Positions 42,615 to 49,862 of a DNA stretch of 64,000 bases are shown piece after piece. The first letter of the stretch is position 1; every line of letters starts with the position of its first letter. The notes under the pieces were generated by a model. It was not told the origin of the DNA, searched no databases, and worked only from the letters and a program-made list of their open reading frames with translations. Source of the DNA: Haloterrigena sp. H1 (lineage in GTDB: Archaea > Halobacteriota > Halobacteria > Halobacteriales > Natrialbaceae); the NCBI RefSeq assembly GCF_005938085.1, contig NZ_SMZK01000001.1:372001-436000 (forward strand). The letters are read 5' to 3'. A program made the position numbers and the translations under genes.

Positions 42615-42698
42615 ATACGGACTCCTGTCAGTCAGTGCCGGCGCACCTGAAAGACGGGTCGCGGGTGCGCCGGCAACTCGATATAGCAGACCGTCTCA
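42615..42698 (+). repeat. R1 palindromic element, copy F
   Basis: 84 bp, ATACGGACTCCTGTCAGTCA to AGCAGACCGTCTCA. Stem GCCGGCGCACC(TG) with (CG)GGTGCGCCGGC. Between convergent deoC and pncB; the right end overlaps the pncB stop codon (42696-42698). Confidence 0.8.
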
Positions 42699-44066
42699 CT
42701 CGTCGACCCGCTGCTCGAGGGTCGTCCGCAACTCGTCGGTCTCGGCCTCGAGCCCGTCGCTGATCCGGACGTCGTAGGGCGCTGGCTCCTCGATGCGGCG
42801 GTGTTTCTCGGGAAGCAGCCGGCGGTGCTCCTGTGCGGTCGCGCGAATCGTTTCGAGGTCGGGCAGGTCGTGGACGCGCGTCCCGTCCTCGATGACGGTT
42901 ACGAGCCGTTCCTCGCCCGGCAGCGACTCGTCCCGGAGACCGATCACGTCTTCGGTGTAGGTGCCGTCCGACTCGAGCCGTCGGACGCTCTTCGCGCCCG
43001 GGTACGTCACCTTCCCCTTCGAGAGCTTCATCGACGGCTGCAGCTCGCCGTCCCGCTCGACCGCGACGAGTTTGTAGACGCCCTCGACTTTCGGCGCGTC
43101 CGTGCTCGTGACCAGCGCGGTCCCGGGGCCGAACCCCGCCCCGACGCCGTCGCGGTCGAAGAACTCCCGGATCGTGTACTCGTCGATCCCCGAGGAGATG
43201 TACTGGTCGAGTTCGGGGGCGACGTCGTTGACCGCCTTCGAGAGCGCGGGCAGGTCTCCCGAATCGAGTCGCACGCCGCGGATATCCACACCGGTCTCGT
43301 CCGCGACCTCCGTGGCGATTCGTGCCCCGTCGACCGTGTCGTAGGTGTCGATCAGCAGGATGCTGTCCGCGCCGTGCTCGTCGACGAACGTCTCGAAGGC
43401 GTCGCGTTCGGACTCGAAGCTCTGGACCCACGAGTGGGCCATCGTCCCGAACACCGGCACGTCGAAGGCCTCGCCGGCGGCGACGTTCGAGGTGCCGTCG
43501 AAGCCACCGACGTACGCGGCCCGCGCCGCCTTGATGCCCGCATCGGTTCCGTGCGAGCGCCGCGAGCCGAAATCCACCAGCCGCTGGTCGTCCCCGTGAC
43601 GGTCGATCACGTCACGCATCCGGCTCGCCTTGGTCGCGATCAGCGTCTGGAAGCCGATCTGGTTTATCACGACCGTCTCGAGCAACTGCGCCTGCAGGAT
43701 CGGTGCCGTCACCTCGAGCATCGGTTCGTTCGCGAAGACGAGCGTTCCCTCGGGCAGCGCGCGCACCTCGCCGGTGAACTCGAGCGACGCCAACTGCGAG
43801 AGGAACCCCTCGTCGAATCCCTGTTCGGTCAAAAACTCGAGCGCCCGATCGCTAAACGAGAGGTTCTCGATGTAGTGGATCGCCTGCTCGAGGCCGGCGG
43901 TCACCATGTAGCCCCGGTTCGGAGGCAGGTCCCGGAAGAACAGACTGAACGTCGCGTCCGGGTTGTGGTCCTGGTTGGAGTACGCCTGCATCATCCGCAG
44001 CTCGTACAGGTCGGTAAACAGCGGTGCAGTCTCCTGGGTGAGATAGCCAAAGGACGGGCGAGCCAT
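42696..44066 (-). CDS. pncB: Nicotinate phosphoribosyltransferase
   Basis: 456 residues from ATG 44066 (MARPSFGYLTQETAPLFTDL). Makes nicotinate mononucleotide from nicotinate and PRPP with ATP, second step of salvage after PncA. Motifs: FTDLYELRMMQAYSNQDHNP (about 17-36), DATFSLFFRDLPPNRGYMV, VINQIGFQTLIATKASRM (about 132-149), RLVDFGSRRSHGTDAGIKAA (about 161-180, with the autophosphorylated His), DSILLIDTYDT, GVRLDSGDLPALS (about 258-270) and the PRPP-site VKLVAVERDG region. An upstream in-frame ATG exists but the N-terminus chosen is the conserved one. Confidence 0.93.
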   Translation of the reverse strand: MARPSFGYLTQETAPLFTDLYELRMMQAYSNQDHNPDATFSLFFRDLPPNRGYMVTAGLEQAIHYIENLSFSDRALEFLTEQGFDEGFLSQLASLEFTGEVRALPEGTLVFANEPMLEVTAPILQAQLLETVVINQIGFQTLIATKASRMRDVIDRHGDDQRLVDFGSRRSHGTDAGIKAARAAYVGGFDGTSNVAAGEAFDVPVFGTMAHSWVQSFESERDAFETFVDEHGADSILLIDTYDTVDGARIATEVADETGVDIRGVRLDSGDLPALSKAVNDVAPELDQYISSGIDEYTIREFFDRDGVGAGFGPGTALVTSTDAPKVEGVYKLVAVERDGELQPSMKLSKGKVTYPGAKSVRRLESDGTYTEDVIGLRDESLPGEERLVTVIEDGTRVHDLPDLETIRATAQEHRRLLPEKHRRIEEPAPYDVRISDGLEAETDELRTTLEQRVDE

Positions 44067-44231
44067 AGCTTCGATGACCACTACAGGACTGCGTGCAATA
44101 AGATCCCGTGGCAGACTCACCCATTCGAAACCGAGTCGCCGCTATCGTGCCGTCCCGCCGACGAGACCGATCCCGGTGTCGCACCCCTGCGAACCAAACG
44201 GCTTTGGTCCCGCAGCGAACAACGGACTCCC

Positions 44232-45650
44232 ATGCTCGAGCGAGTCCGGGACGCACTGTTCGCGCTTGCAAGCCGACTGCGCCGGCTCGAGCGGCGCGAA
44301 CTCGACGCCTTCTCCCGCTGGCTCGAGCGGACGGGCAATCTCTTGCATCTCTCGGTGCTGGTGTTCGTCCCGCTGTTGATCGCGGCGGTGACGTGGCTGG
44401 CGAACGCGACTGCGGCGGTCTCGTTTCTGCTGTTTCCGCCGCTGGCGTCGGGGACGTACACGCTCTTTGCCGATCCCGAGGGGACTTACGCCACGCCGTC
44501 GACGTTCGTCGGCGGGATGACTGCCGGTGCGCTCTGTGGCTGGCTCGCACTCGCGCTGGTGGCGGCCACCGGGTTGGATGGCGGGAGCGTTAGCGCCTCG
44601 GGCGCTGCGTTGAGTGTGTTCTTTACCGGCCTCTGTACGTGGGCGCTCGACCTCGAGGAGCCGGCGGCGTTCTCGACTGCGCTCCTCGTCCTCTTGACCG
44701 GCAACGCGCAGTTGGCATACGTCCTCGGGATCGTCGTCTCGAGTACGTTCGTCGCGCTCGCGTTCGTCCTCTGGCGGCGACACTTCTACCAGCAGCGCGC
44801 TCGCTATCTCTACGGGACGACCACCGGTGACGATCACGTGCTCGTCCCGATGGGTGACGCCGACGAGACCGTCGCCCGGTTCGCCGCGTCGATCGCGGGT
44901 GCCCACGATGCTGGCAAGGTGGTGCTCTTCGATATCGTCGACGAAACCGACGCCGAGCAGGATGCTGACGCCACCGACGGCCAGGGCGAGTCGATATCCG
45001 TCAAACGCGCGGCCGGCGATGTGGCCCGACAACTCGAGTCGCTGTCGGCCGATCTCGAGACCGCCTACGACGTCTCCTGTGAGGCGGTCGTCGCGGCCGC
45101 ATCCGCCCAATCCGCAGGTCTCGTCCTCCGGACTGCCCGCCAGCAGAACTGTGATCTCGTCGTCGCACCGTATGCCGAACACGAGAGCGGCGGGCTCTCG
45201 TCGTTTCTCAAAGGGTTGTTCGACAGCGAAATCGATGTTATCGCCTTCCATTCGAACGGCACCCGCCGCCGGCGCTGGCGTAACAGTCTGGTCGCCGTCC
45301 GGGGTGCTGGCGACACCGCTCGGGCGATGGTCGACTTCGCAATCCGGGTCACCAAACCCCGCCGCTCGGTCACCGTCAGCACCTGTATCGACGACGAGTC
45401 ACGTCGCCGAACGGCCGAGAGCACGCTCGCCGATCTCGTCGACGCCTTCTCGGGCCGCTTCGAAACCCACGTCGCGACCGCGTCGGTCGAGATCTACCTC
45501 ACTCGCGTCGCACCGCGGTACGACGTCTGCTTCGTCGGCTCGAGCACCGACCGCTCGGCTGCCTCGCGGTTCATCTCGCCACCGACGTTTCGCAAGCTCA
45601 GCGATCTCGAGGCCGACGTGGCGATCGTCCACCGGGGACGGCATCGCTGA
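44232..45650 (+). CDS. HPP family membrane protein with two UspA-like domains
   Basis: 472 residues. N-terminal membrane part of four helices (about 38-178), including LLFPPLASGTYTLFADPEGT and YATPSTFVGGMTAGALCGWL; this contains the HPP-like motif (FPPLASG..TLF..P......P....GG). C-terminal cytoplasmic half (about 195-470) has two UspA-like alpha/beta units: DDHVLVPMGDADETVARFAA to VLRTARQQNCDLVVAPYAEH, and NSLVAVRGAGDTARAMVDFA to RYDVCFVGSSTDRSAASRFI. The HPP domain is linked to nitrite/ion transport in bacteria; here the substrate is unknown. Upstream frame opening has no supporting features. Confidence 0.85.
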   Translation: MLERVRDALFALASRLRRLERRELDAFSRWLERTGNLLHLSVLVFVPLLIAAVTWLANATAAVSFLLFPPLASGTYTLFADPEGTYATPSTFVGGMTAGALCGWLALALVAATGLDGGSVSASGAALSVFFTGLCTWALDLEEPAAFSTALLVLLTGNAQLAYVLGIVVSSTFVALAFVLWRRHFYQQRARYLYGTTTGDDHVLVPMGDADETVARFAASIAGAHDAGKVVLFDIVDETDAEQDADATDGQGESISVKRAAGDVARQLESLSADLETAYDVSCEAVVAAASAQSAGLVLRTARQQNCDLVVAPYAEHESGGLSSFLKGLFDSEIDVIAFHSNGTRRRRWRNSLVAVRGAGDTARAMVDFAIRVTKPRRSVTVSTCIDDESRRRTAESTLADLVDAFSGRFETHVATASVEIYLTRVAPRYDVCFVGSSTDRSAASRFISPPTFRKLSDLEADVAIVHRGRHR

Positions 45651-45657
45651 TACTGTC

Positions 45658-45739
45658 ATACGGTCTGCTACCACTGTGTCCCGGCGCACCCGCATGACGG
45701 GACGCGGGTGTGCCGGCACTGACTGAGAGGAGTCCGTAT
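45658..45739 (-). repeat. R1 palindromic element, copy G (inverted)
   Basis: 82 bp in the opposite orientation to copy H: starts ATACGGTCTGCTACCACTGT and ends GGAGTCCGTAT. Stem CCGGCGCACCCGC / GCGGGTGTGCCGG (one mismatch). It follows the HPP stop codon by eight bases and marks the left side of the origin region. Confidence 0.8.
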
Positions 45740-45878
45740 CAATTTGTACCTGTTTACCGACTGTACTGCGGACGCGACGGCGTCTTACTCTCGGAAAAAT
45801 ATCGACCAAAATAGTTGTCGTGAGAGAAAGGATCGGGTGCCGCGCCGCAGCTGTATGATCGTCAGTTATTGCCGTGAC

Positions 45879-45896
45879 CCCTCGTACCGAGTGAGT
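45879..45896 (-). repeat. ORB-like 18-bp box, copy 1
   Basis: Minus strand: CTCACTCGGTACGAGGGG (with one shift at the outer edge, ACTCACTCGG upstream). Ends in a G-string as origin recognition boxes do. Confidence 0.7.
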
Positions 45897-45924
45897 GAGT
45901 GTCGTGATACTACCCCCGGACACC

Positions 45925-45942
45925 CCCCTCGTACCGAGTGAG
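45925..45942 (-). repeat. ORB-like 18-bp box, copy 2
   Basis: Minus strand CTCACTCGGTACGAGGGG, identical to copies 1 and 3, followed by further G residues (GGTG). Confidence 0.72.
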
Positions 45943-46110
45943 GTCTCGTCAAATAGAACGGTGTCTTTCCGAAGGACGACCACCAGAGTCCGCCAGAGAG
46001 GTTCTGTACGCGCGAAGTTAACACGTATCTAATAGTTAGTATTATTTCTTTTGGTATTACTGTCAGTTAGTATCGTACCGTAGCTGTTTTTCTGGAGACG
46101 ATCTCTCTCC
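45943..46110. other. Left part of AT-rich origin unwinding region
   Basis: Contains GTTAACACGTATCTAATAGT and TAGTATTATTTCTTTTGGTA, far lower in GC than the surroundings. No ORF. Together with 46816-46867 it would be continuous before the IS6 insertion. Confidence 0.55.
46103..46110. repeat. Left 8-bp target-site duplication of the IS6 element
   Basis: CTCTCTCC, identical to 46808-46815 on the other side of the IS. Confidence 0.85.
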
Positions 46111-46807
46111 GGTAGTGTTCAGATAAGCTGATTCCATGCGAAGCTGAACGATCTGAGCCAGTCGTCGGCAGTTTCTGCTTCGGCATTGCTAAAGCAGTTT
46201 GAGAAACAGAGAGTTCGTCGTTTTATCTCTCGAAAGACACGTTCAACAGCATTCCGATTTCCATGTTTCTCGTATCTGAAATCGAAGCCGTGACGCTGAC
46301 ATGCATCTTGTAACGAATGCGATCCATCGACGAGAAACACGGCGTCGGAGACGTCGTGTTTCTCGGAGAGTTCCGTAAGAAACGAATGAGCAAGAACCTT
46401 CGTTGTTGTCGGCTCAAGCTTTGTATGGAGCAATTCGCTTGTCTTGGGATCGACTGCGGCGTACAGCCAATACTGCTCATTATTCAGTTGGATCACAGTC
46501 TCGTCAACCGCAACGTGATCCGGACACCGATCAGATTCGGGCTGTAGATCGGCCTTGTGAACCCAATTGTGAACGGTGGACCGAGCGCGTTCGACACCGA
46601 ATATCTCAAGAATAGAGACAGTATTCGAAAGCGAGAGTCCCGCGAGATGCAGCTGAATACTGAGCTTCATCAGCAATCGCGGTGTCGCTTCTCGTTCAAC
46701 AAACTCTAAGTTGATCTCGTCTAAACAACCATTGAGGCGGTCGTTTTCGGGCATAGATCACTCAGAAAACGAACCGCCTCATCCTTCATCCTTATCTGAA
46801 CACCGCC
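46111..46807 (-). mobile_element. IS6-family insertion sequence (697 bp)
   Basis: Ends are imperfect 17-bp inverted repeats: GGTAGTGTTCAGATAAG at the left and, reverse complemented, GGCGGTGTTCAGATAAG at the right (15 of 17 match). Flanked by a perfect 8-bp duplication CTCTCTCC, the size expected for IS6. It holds one intact transposase gene. The intact ends and duplication point to recent insertion. Confidence 0.92.
46119..46754 (-). CDS. IS6-family DDE transposase
   Basis: 211 residues. N-terminal helix-turn-helix (about 30-65: LHLAGLSLSNTVSILEIFGV, ERARSTVHNWVHKADL), then the DDE catalytic domain: DHVAVDETVIQLNNEQYWLY (first Asp, about 79-98), DAVFLVDGSHSLQDACQRHG (second Asp, about 136-155) and NRNAVERVFREIKRRTLCFS (Glu, about 166-185). 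Length is normal for haloarchaeal IS6 transposases. Its stop codon lies inside the left inverted repeat. It appears intact and moves by the replicative IS6 mechanism. Confidence 0.93.
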   Translation of the reverse strand: MPENDRLNGCLDEINLEFVEREATPRLLMKLSIQLHLAGLSLSNTVSILEIFGVERARSTVHNWVHKADLQPESDRCPDHVAVDETVIQLNNEQYWLYAAVDPKTSELLHTKLEPTTTKVLAHSFLTELSEKHDVSDAVFLVDGSHSLQDACQRHGFDFRYEKHGNRNAVERVFREIKRRTLCFSNCFSNAEAETADDWLRSFSFAWNQLI

Positions 46808-46815
46808 CTCTCTCC
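46808..46815. repeat. Right 8-bp target-site duplication of the IS6 element
   Basis: CTCTCTCC, identical to 46103-46110. Confidence 0.85.
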
Positions 46816-46867
46816 CTACGGAGTGTTTATATACTACGTATGAATTAGGCACCACGTAGACCTGATG

Positions 46868-46885
46868 CTCACTCGGTACGAGGGG
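46868..46885 (+). repeat. ORB-like 18-bp box, copy 3
   Basis: CTCACTCGGTACGAGGGG on the plus strand, followed by TGGGG. Inverted with respect to copies 1 and 2. Confidence 0.72.
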
Positions 46886-46983
46886 TGGGGCTGCTATCGG
46901 CTATCCTTATTAAGGAACGTTGTATTCCCTCAATAGGATCTCTCGGACTCGAATTCCGAATCTCAGTCAGCATCAGGTTCGGT

Positions 46984-46991
46984 GCGTTTAA
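46984..46991 (+). promoter_or_regulatory. Putative TATA box of orc1/cdc6
   Basis: GTTTAATT lies about 25-32 bases before the ATG at 47016, which fits a leaderless transcript. Confidence 0.45.
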
Positions 46992-47015
46992 TTCCCTGGA
47001 ACGTAATCTCGGTCC

Positions 47016-48221
47016 ATGGCAGAGAATGGGGAATTGACTGATATATTTGACACGGGTGATATTTTTGCGAACCGAGAGTTAGTTCGTGTCGGTCACGTTC
47101 CTGAACTCGACCGTGTTGTGGGCCGTGACGAAGAAATCCGATCGGTCGGGAGTGCGCTTGCTGCTGCAACCGAAGGTGGACCGCCAGAAACGACGATCAT
47201 CTACGGGAAAACAGGAACCGGGAAATCTCTCGTCTCGAGATGCGTCACACGTCAAGCATCCAGACGAGCCGCTAACAATGGCACTGCTCTTGAATATGCG
47301 TATGTAGATTGCTCGGATTATCAGACGGAAACGCAAGCAAGCCGTGAATTAGCCCGGGAACTGAACGAGAATCTCGAGGCAGGTGAGTCTATCCCGCAAA
47401 CAGGCTTGAGTGCGGTGGATTATCGTGATATCACGTGGGACTTGCTTTCTAATCACGCGGTTGACTCACTCGTCGTCATCCTCGACGAAATCGATAAGCT
47501 CGAGAACGAAGATCTGCTTCGAAGCTTGTCGAGAGCGCGTGAGAGTGGGAAATCAGACACGTTTATCGGCGTTATCTGTATCAGTAATAAGATAGAGTAT
47601 CGAGAACGGTTGAACGAGCGCGTGGATTCGAGTTTGCAGGATAACGAACTCGTGTTCGATCCATACGGCGCAAAACAATTACGCGCAATCCTTGAAAACC
47701 GGAAAGACGCGTTCAAACCTGATGTCCTCTCGGACGAGGTCATTCCGAAGACGGCAGCGCTTGCAGCTCGAGAACATGGTGATGCACGCAAAGCCGTCGA
47801 GACGTTCTACGAAGCAGGCCGTCTCGCGGAGAAGAACGGCGACGGGCAGGTAACTGACGCGCACGTCGATGAAGCCATCACCCAGGCAGAAGTCAACCGA
47901 TTCCATCGCCTCGTGAGTGGACAGACACCACACGTGAAGTACATCTTACGAGCGCTTGCTGCACTGACCGCTTCGGAGGAGAAGAAACAGTTCCGGACCG
48001 CGAAAATATACGATCTCTACACGACGATCGCGACACAGGAGGGATCGGACCCGCTGTCACACGATCGAGTTAGACGGCTCCTCAAAGAACAAGCGTTCCT
48101 CGGGATTACTGAAAGCGAGCATACCGGTGGCGGCGATCGTGAGGGGAGTTATCTCGTTCATCGGCTGATGCGTGATCCGGACATCGTGTTCAATGCCCTC
48201 AACGCTGATCGTAGTCCTTGA
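47016..48221 (+). CDS. Orc1/Cdc6 replication initiator
   Basis: 401 residues. AAA+ ATPase with C-terminal winged helix. Walker A YGKTGTGKSLVSRCV (about 64-78), Walker B LVVILDEIDKLENEDLLRSL (about 152-171), sensor 1 VICISNKIEYRERLNERVDS (about 186-205), sensor 2 region AREHGDARKAVETFYEAGRL (about 251-270). The winged helix spans about 310-395 (YDLYTTIATQEGSDPLSHDR, VRRLLKEQAFLGI). Codon use is less GC-rich than that of the neighbours. Binds origin boxes and loads the helicase; the neighbouring repeats are its probable targets. One of several paralogues expected in a haloarchaeon. Confidence 0.93.
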   Translation: MAENGELTDIFDTGDIFANRELVRVGHVPELDRVVGRDEEIRSVGSALAAATEGGPPETTIIYGKTGTGKSLVSRCVTRQASRRAANNGTALEYAYVDCSDYQTETQASRELARELNENLEAGESIPQTGLSAVDYRDITWDLLSNHAVDSLVVILDEIDKLENEDLLRSLSRARESGKSDTFIGVICISNKIEYRERLNERVDSSLQDNELVFDPYGAKQLRAILENRKDAFKPDVLSDEVIPKTAALAAREHGDARKAVETFYEAGRLAEKNGDGQVTDAHVDEAITQAEVNRFHRLVSGQTPHVKYILRALAALTASEEKKQFRTAKIYDLYTTIATQEGSDPLSHDRVRRLLKEQAFLGITESEHTGGGDREGSYLVHRLMRDPDIVFNALNADRSP

Positions 48222-48273
48222 TACCCCGAACTGAAATGTCAGTGGTCCCCTCGCTGGTGCCAGAATCGCCGAC

Positions 48274-48359
48274 CTATAGTAACAACTGAAACGACTTACA
48301 CACTGATCGCACAGTAGTCGTGCGATCGGGTGTGCAGTGACGATCAGTGGCTACTATAG
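48274..48359 (+). mobile_element. 86-bp MITE-like element, copy 2
   Basis: Terminal inverted repeats CTATAGTAACAACTGA (left) and CTATAGTAGCCACTGA (right, reverse complement). Interior matches copy 1 (40730-40815) at all but about ten positions. Lies in the gap after orc1/cdc6, just before R1 copy H. Confidence 0.85.
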
Positions 48360-48364
48360 CATCT

Positions 48365-48445
48365 CATACGGACTACTGGTCGTCAGTGTCGGTGCACCTG
48401 CGACCGTCCGGCGGTCCCACCGGGATGTCGGTACAGCAGCCCGTC
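48365..48445 (+). repeat. R1 palindromic element, copy H
   Basis: 81 bp, ATACGGACTACTGGTCGTCA to GTACAGCAGCCCGTC. Stem GTCGGTGCACC / partly paired GGTCCCACCGGGATG. Lies between orc1/cdc6 and the convergent K+ channel gene, in inverted orientation to copy G. Confidence 0.72.
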
Positions 48446-48448
48446 CCA

Positions 48449-48466
48449 CTCACTCGGTGCGAGGGG
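48449..48466 (+). repeat. ORB-like 18-bp box, copy 4
   Basis: CTCACTCGGTGCGAGGGG, one base different from the other three, on the plus strand beyond the 3' end of orc1/cdc6, directly after R1 copy H. Confidence 0.65.
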
Positions 48467-48521
48467 TGGCTGGCTCGCTCTCCCAGTGACGAAGAGACAG
48501 AGAGAGGTTCTATGAAACACC

Positions 48522-49706
48522 CTACTCGCTCTCGAGGATCCGATCGATCAGACCGCTCTCGTCGCTGCCGAGTGCCGAGCGCACGAGCAGGTGGCCGCCC
48601 AGTTGTGCAGGACTGATGACCGCGTCCGCGCCGGCGCGCTTGAGTTTCTTGCTGTTCTCGCGGTCGGTCGCGGCGGCGACGATCCTGGCCCCGGGGGCGA
48701 GTTGGCGCGCGGTGAGGATGGCCAGCGCGTCCTCGGCGTCGTGGTTCGTGGCGACGAGGATTGCTGCTGCACGGTTGATCTTCGCGCGGCGAAGCGGGTC
48801 CTCGTCGCTTGGATCGCCGTTAATAACCGGCATGTCTCGATTCGTGAGTGCCGTCGCGGCCTCCTGGTCGTTGGTGACGACGACGAACTCGTGGCCGGTG
48901 TCTGCGAGTTCGTCGACGATCGGTTCCGTCAGTTCGCCGTAGCCGAGCACGAGGAGGTGCTCGTCTAGGAGTTGGAGTTGTGATTCGGTCATCTTTCCGA
49001 GTGTTCTCGAGATTCGATCTTGGATCAGGGGGCCGACGAGCGCCCCGATGGCGATACCGAAACTTGCGACGCCGAGGATGAGCACGGACATCGTAAACAA
49101 CATCGCCTCCACCGACGCCGGATTCGGCGTCACGTCGCCGTAGCCGACCGTACTCGAGGTGATCAGCGTAAAGTAGAACGCATCGAGGATGTTGGTGATC
49201 CCGTCGAAGTGGTCCCGAAGGGCGTAGCCGCCGATGGTGCCGTACAGCTGGACGCCGACCAGCGCCGCGCCGGCCGCGATCTGTGTCGTCGTCAGCGCGA
49301 GCGGTTTGTCGAACCGGGTGCGAGTCAACAGGAGGGCCGGAATCGACACGACAGAAAGGACGACCAGGGGAAACGAGTACTGGCTCGACTGGAGGAACCC
49401 CTGTGCAGCGGTCAGCGGGAGCAACAGCAGCGTCGCCCACCAGCCGGCGCGGAGCCCGCGTCGGAGGGCGAGCGCGCTGCCGACCATCATGAACCCGGTG
49501 AGCGCCCCGGTGAACGCGGCGGCGCTTTGGATCGCGTCGGGAACGTACCCGTGGAGCGGCCCCGGGTTCGGGGTCCAGATGTTGATGACTGCGGTGGCGA
49601 CCGAGAGCAGCGCGACCAGCAGGACGAGGATCACGGTCGCTCGCGTCGTCAGCACTCGCCGCCAGTTCTCCGGCAGCCGCGCTCGCAGCGACTGGTCGTC
49701 GGCCAT
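48522..49706 (-). CDS. Two-helix potassium channel with RCK (TrkA-N) domain
   Basis: 394 residues from ATG 49706. N-terminal part has about five hydrophobic segments (ILVLLVALLSVATAVINIW and following to about 155), then the pore: FYFTLITSSTVGYGDVTPNP (about 190-209) with the K+ selectivity filter TVGYGD, and a second pore helix MLFTMSVLILGVASFGIAIG. C-terminal RCK domain: LLVLGYGELTEPIVDELADT (about 266-285), NGDPSDEDPLRRAKINRAAA. NAD(H) or nucleotide regulated K+ flux is expected. Divergent from the RCK-C genes. Confidence 0.92.
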   Translation of the reverse strand: MADDQSLRARLPENWRRVLTTRATVILVLLVALLSVATAVINIWTPNPGPLHGYVPDAIQSAAAFTGALTGFMMVGSALALRRGLRAGWWATLLLLPLTAAQGFLQSSQYSFPLVVLSVVSIPALLLTRTRFDKPLALTTTQIAAGAALVGVQLYGTIGGYALRDHFDGITNILDAFYFTLITSSTVGYGDVTPNPASVEAMLFTMSVLILGVASFGIAIGALVGPLIQDRISRTLGKMTESQLQLLDEHLLVLGYGELTEPIVDELADTGHEFVVVTNDQEAATALTNRDMPVINGDPSDEDPLRRAKINRAAAILVATNHDAEDALAILTARQLAPGARIVAAATDRENSKKLKRAGADAVISPAQLGGHLLVRSALGSDESGLIDRILESE

Positions 49707-49862
49707 ACACACCGCTCGGCGGTGGTATTAGTTAAACGTCTCCGTCTCGCGTCTGCCAGTGTCGGCGTCAGCCACAGCGGAGTTCGATCGACGACCTCGA
49801 GCGGAGACGGATACCTGCCGTCCGCCGATGCTACTTTACCCGTCCCGCGCCACCAGCCCACA

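Larger units (their letters stand above)
45878..46885. other. Probable replication origin linked to orc1/cdc6
   Basis: An intergenic region upstream of an orc1/cdc6 gene. Inverted 18-bp boxes (two on the minus strand at 45879-45896 and 45925-45942, one on the plus strand at 46868-46885) flank an AT-rich stretch split by an IS6 element. Without the IS the space between the boxes is about 230 bp. Layout (inverted origin-recognition-box-like repeats with G-strings, an AT-rich unwinding area, adjacent initiator gene) is that of known haloarchaeal origins. Activity is inference. Confidence 0.75.

Noticed and set aside
42801..44231. Long open frame upstream of the HPP gene, antisense to nicotinate phosphoribosyltransferase
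   Set aside because: It is the shadow of the highly biased pncB codons; composition is Arg/Leu-rich and no domain is present. The HPP protein starts at 44232.
11316..48445. R1 repeats as a CRISPR or a coding repeat
   Set aside because: Copies are single, thousands of bases apart, on both strands, without regular spacers and without an open frame.
49020..49862. Open frame antisense to the K+ channel and joined to the RCK_C gene
   Set aside because: Low-complexity Arg/Asp/Gln sequence with no domain; the real protein begins with the membrane helices at 49863.
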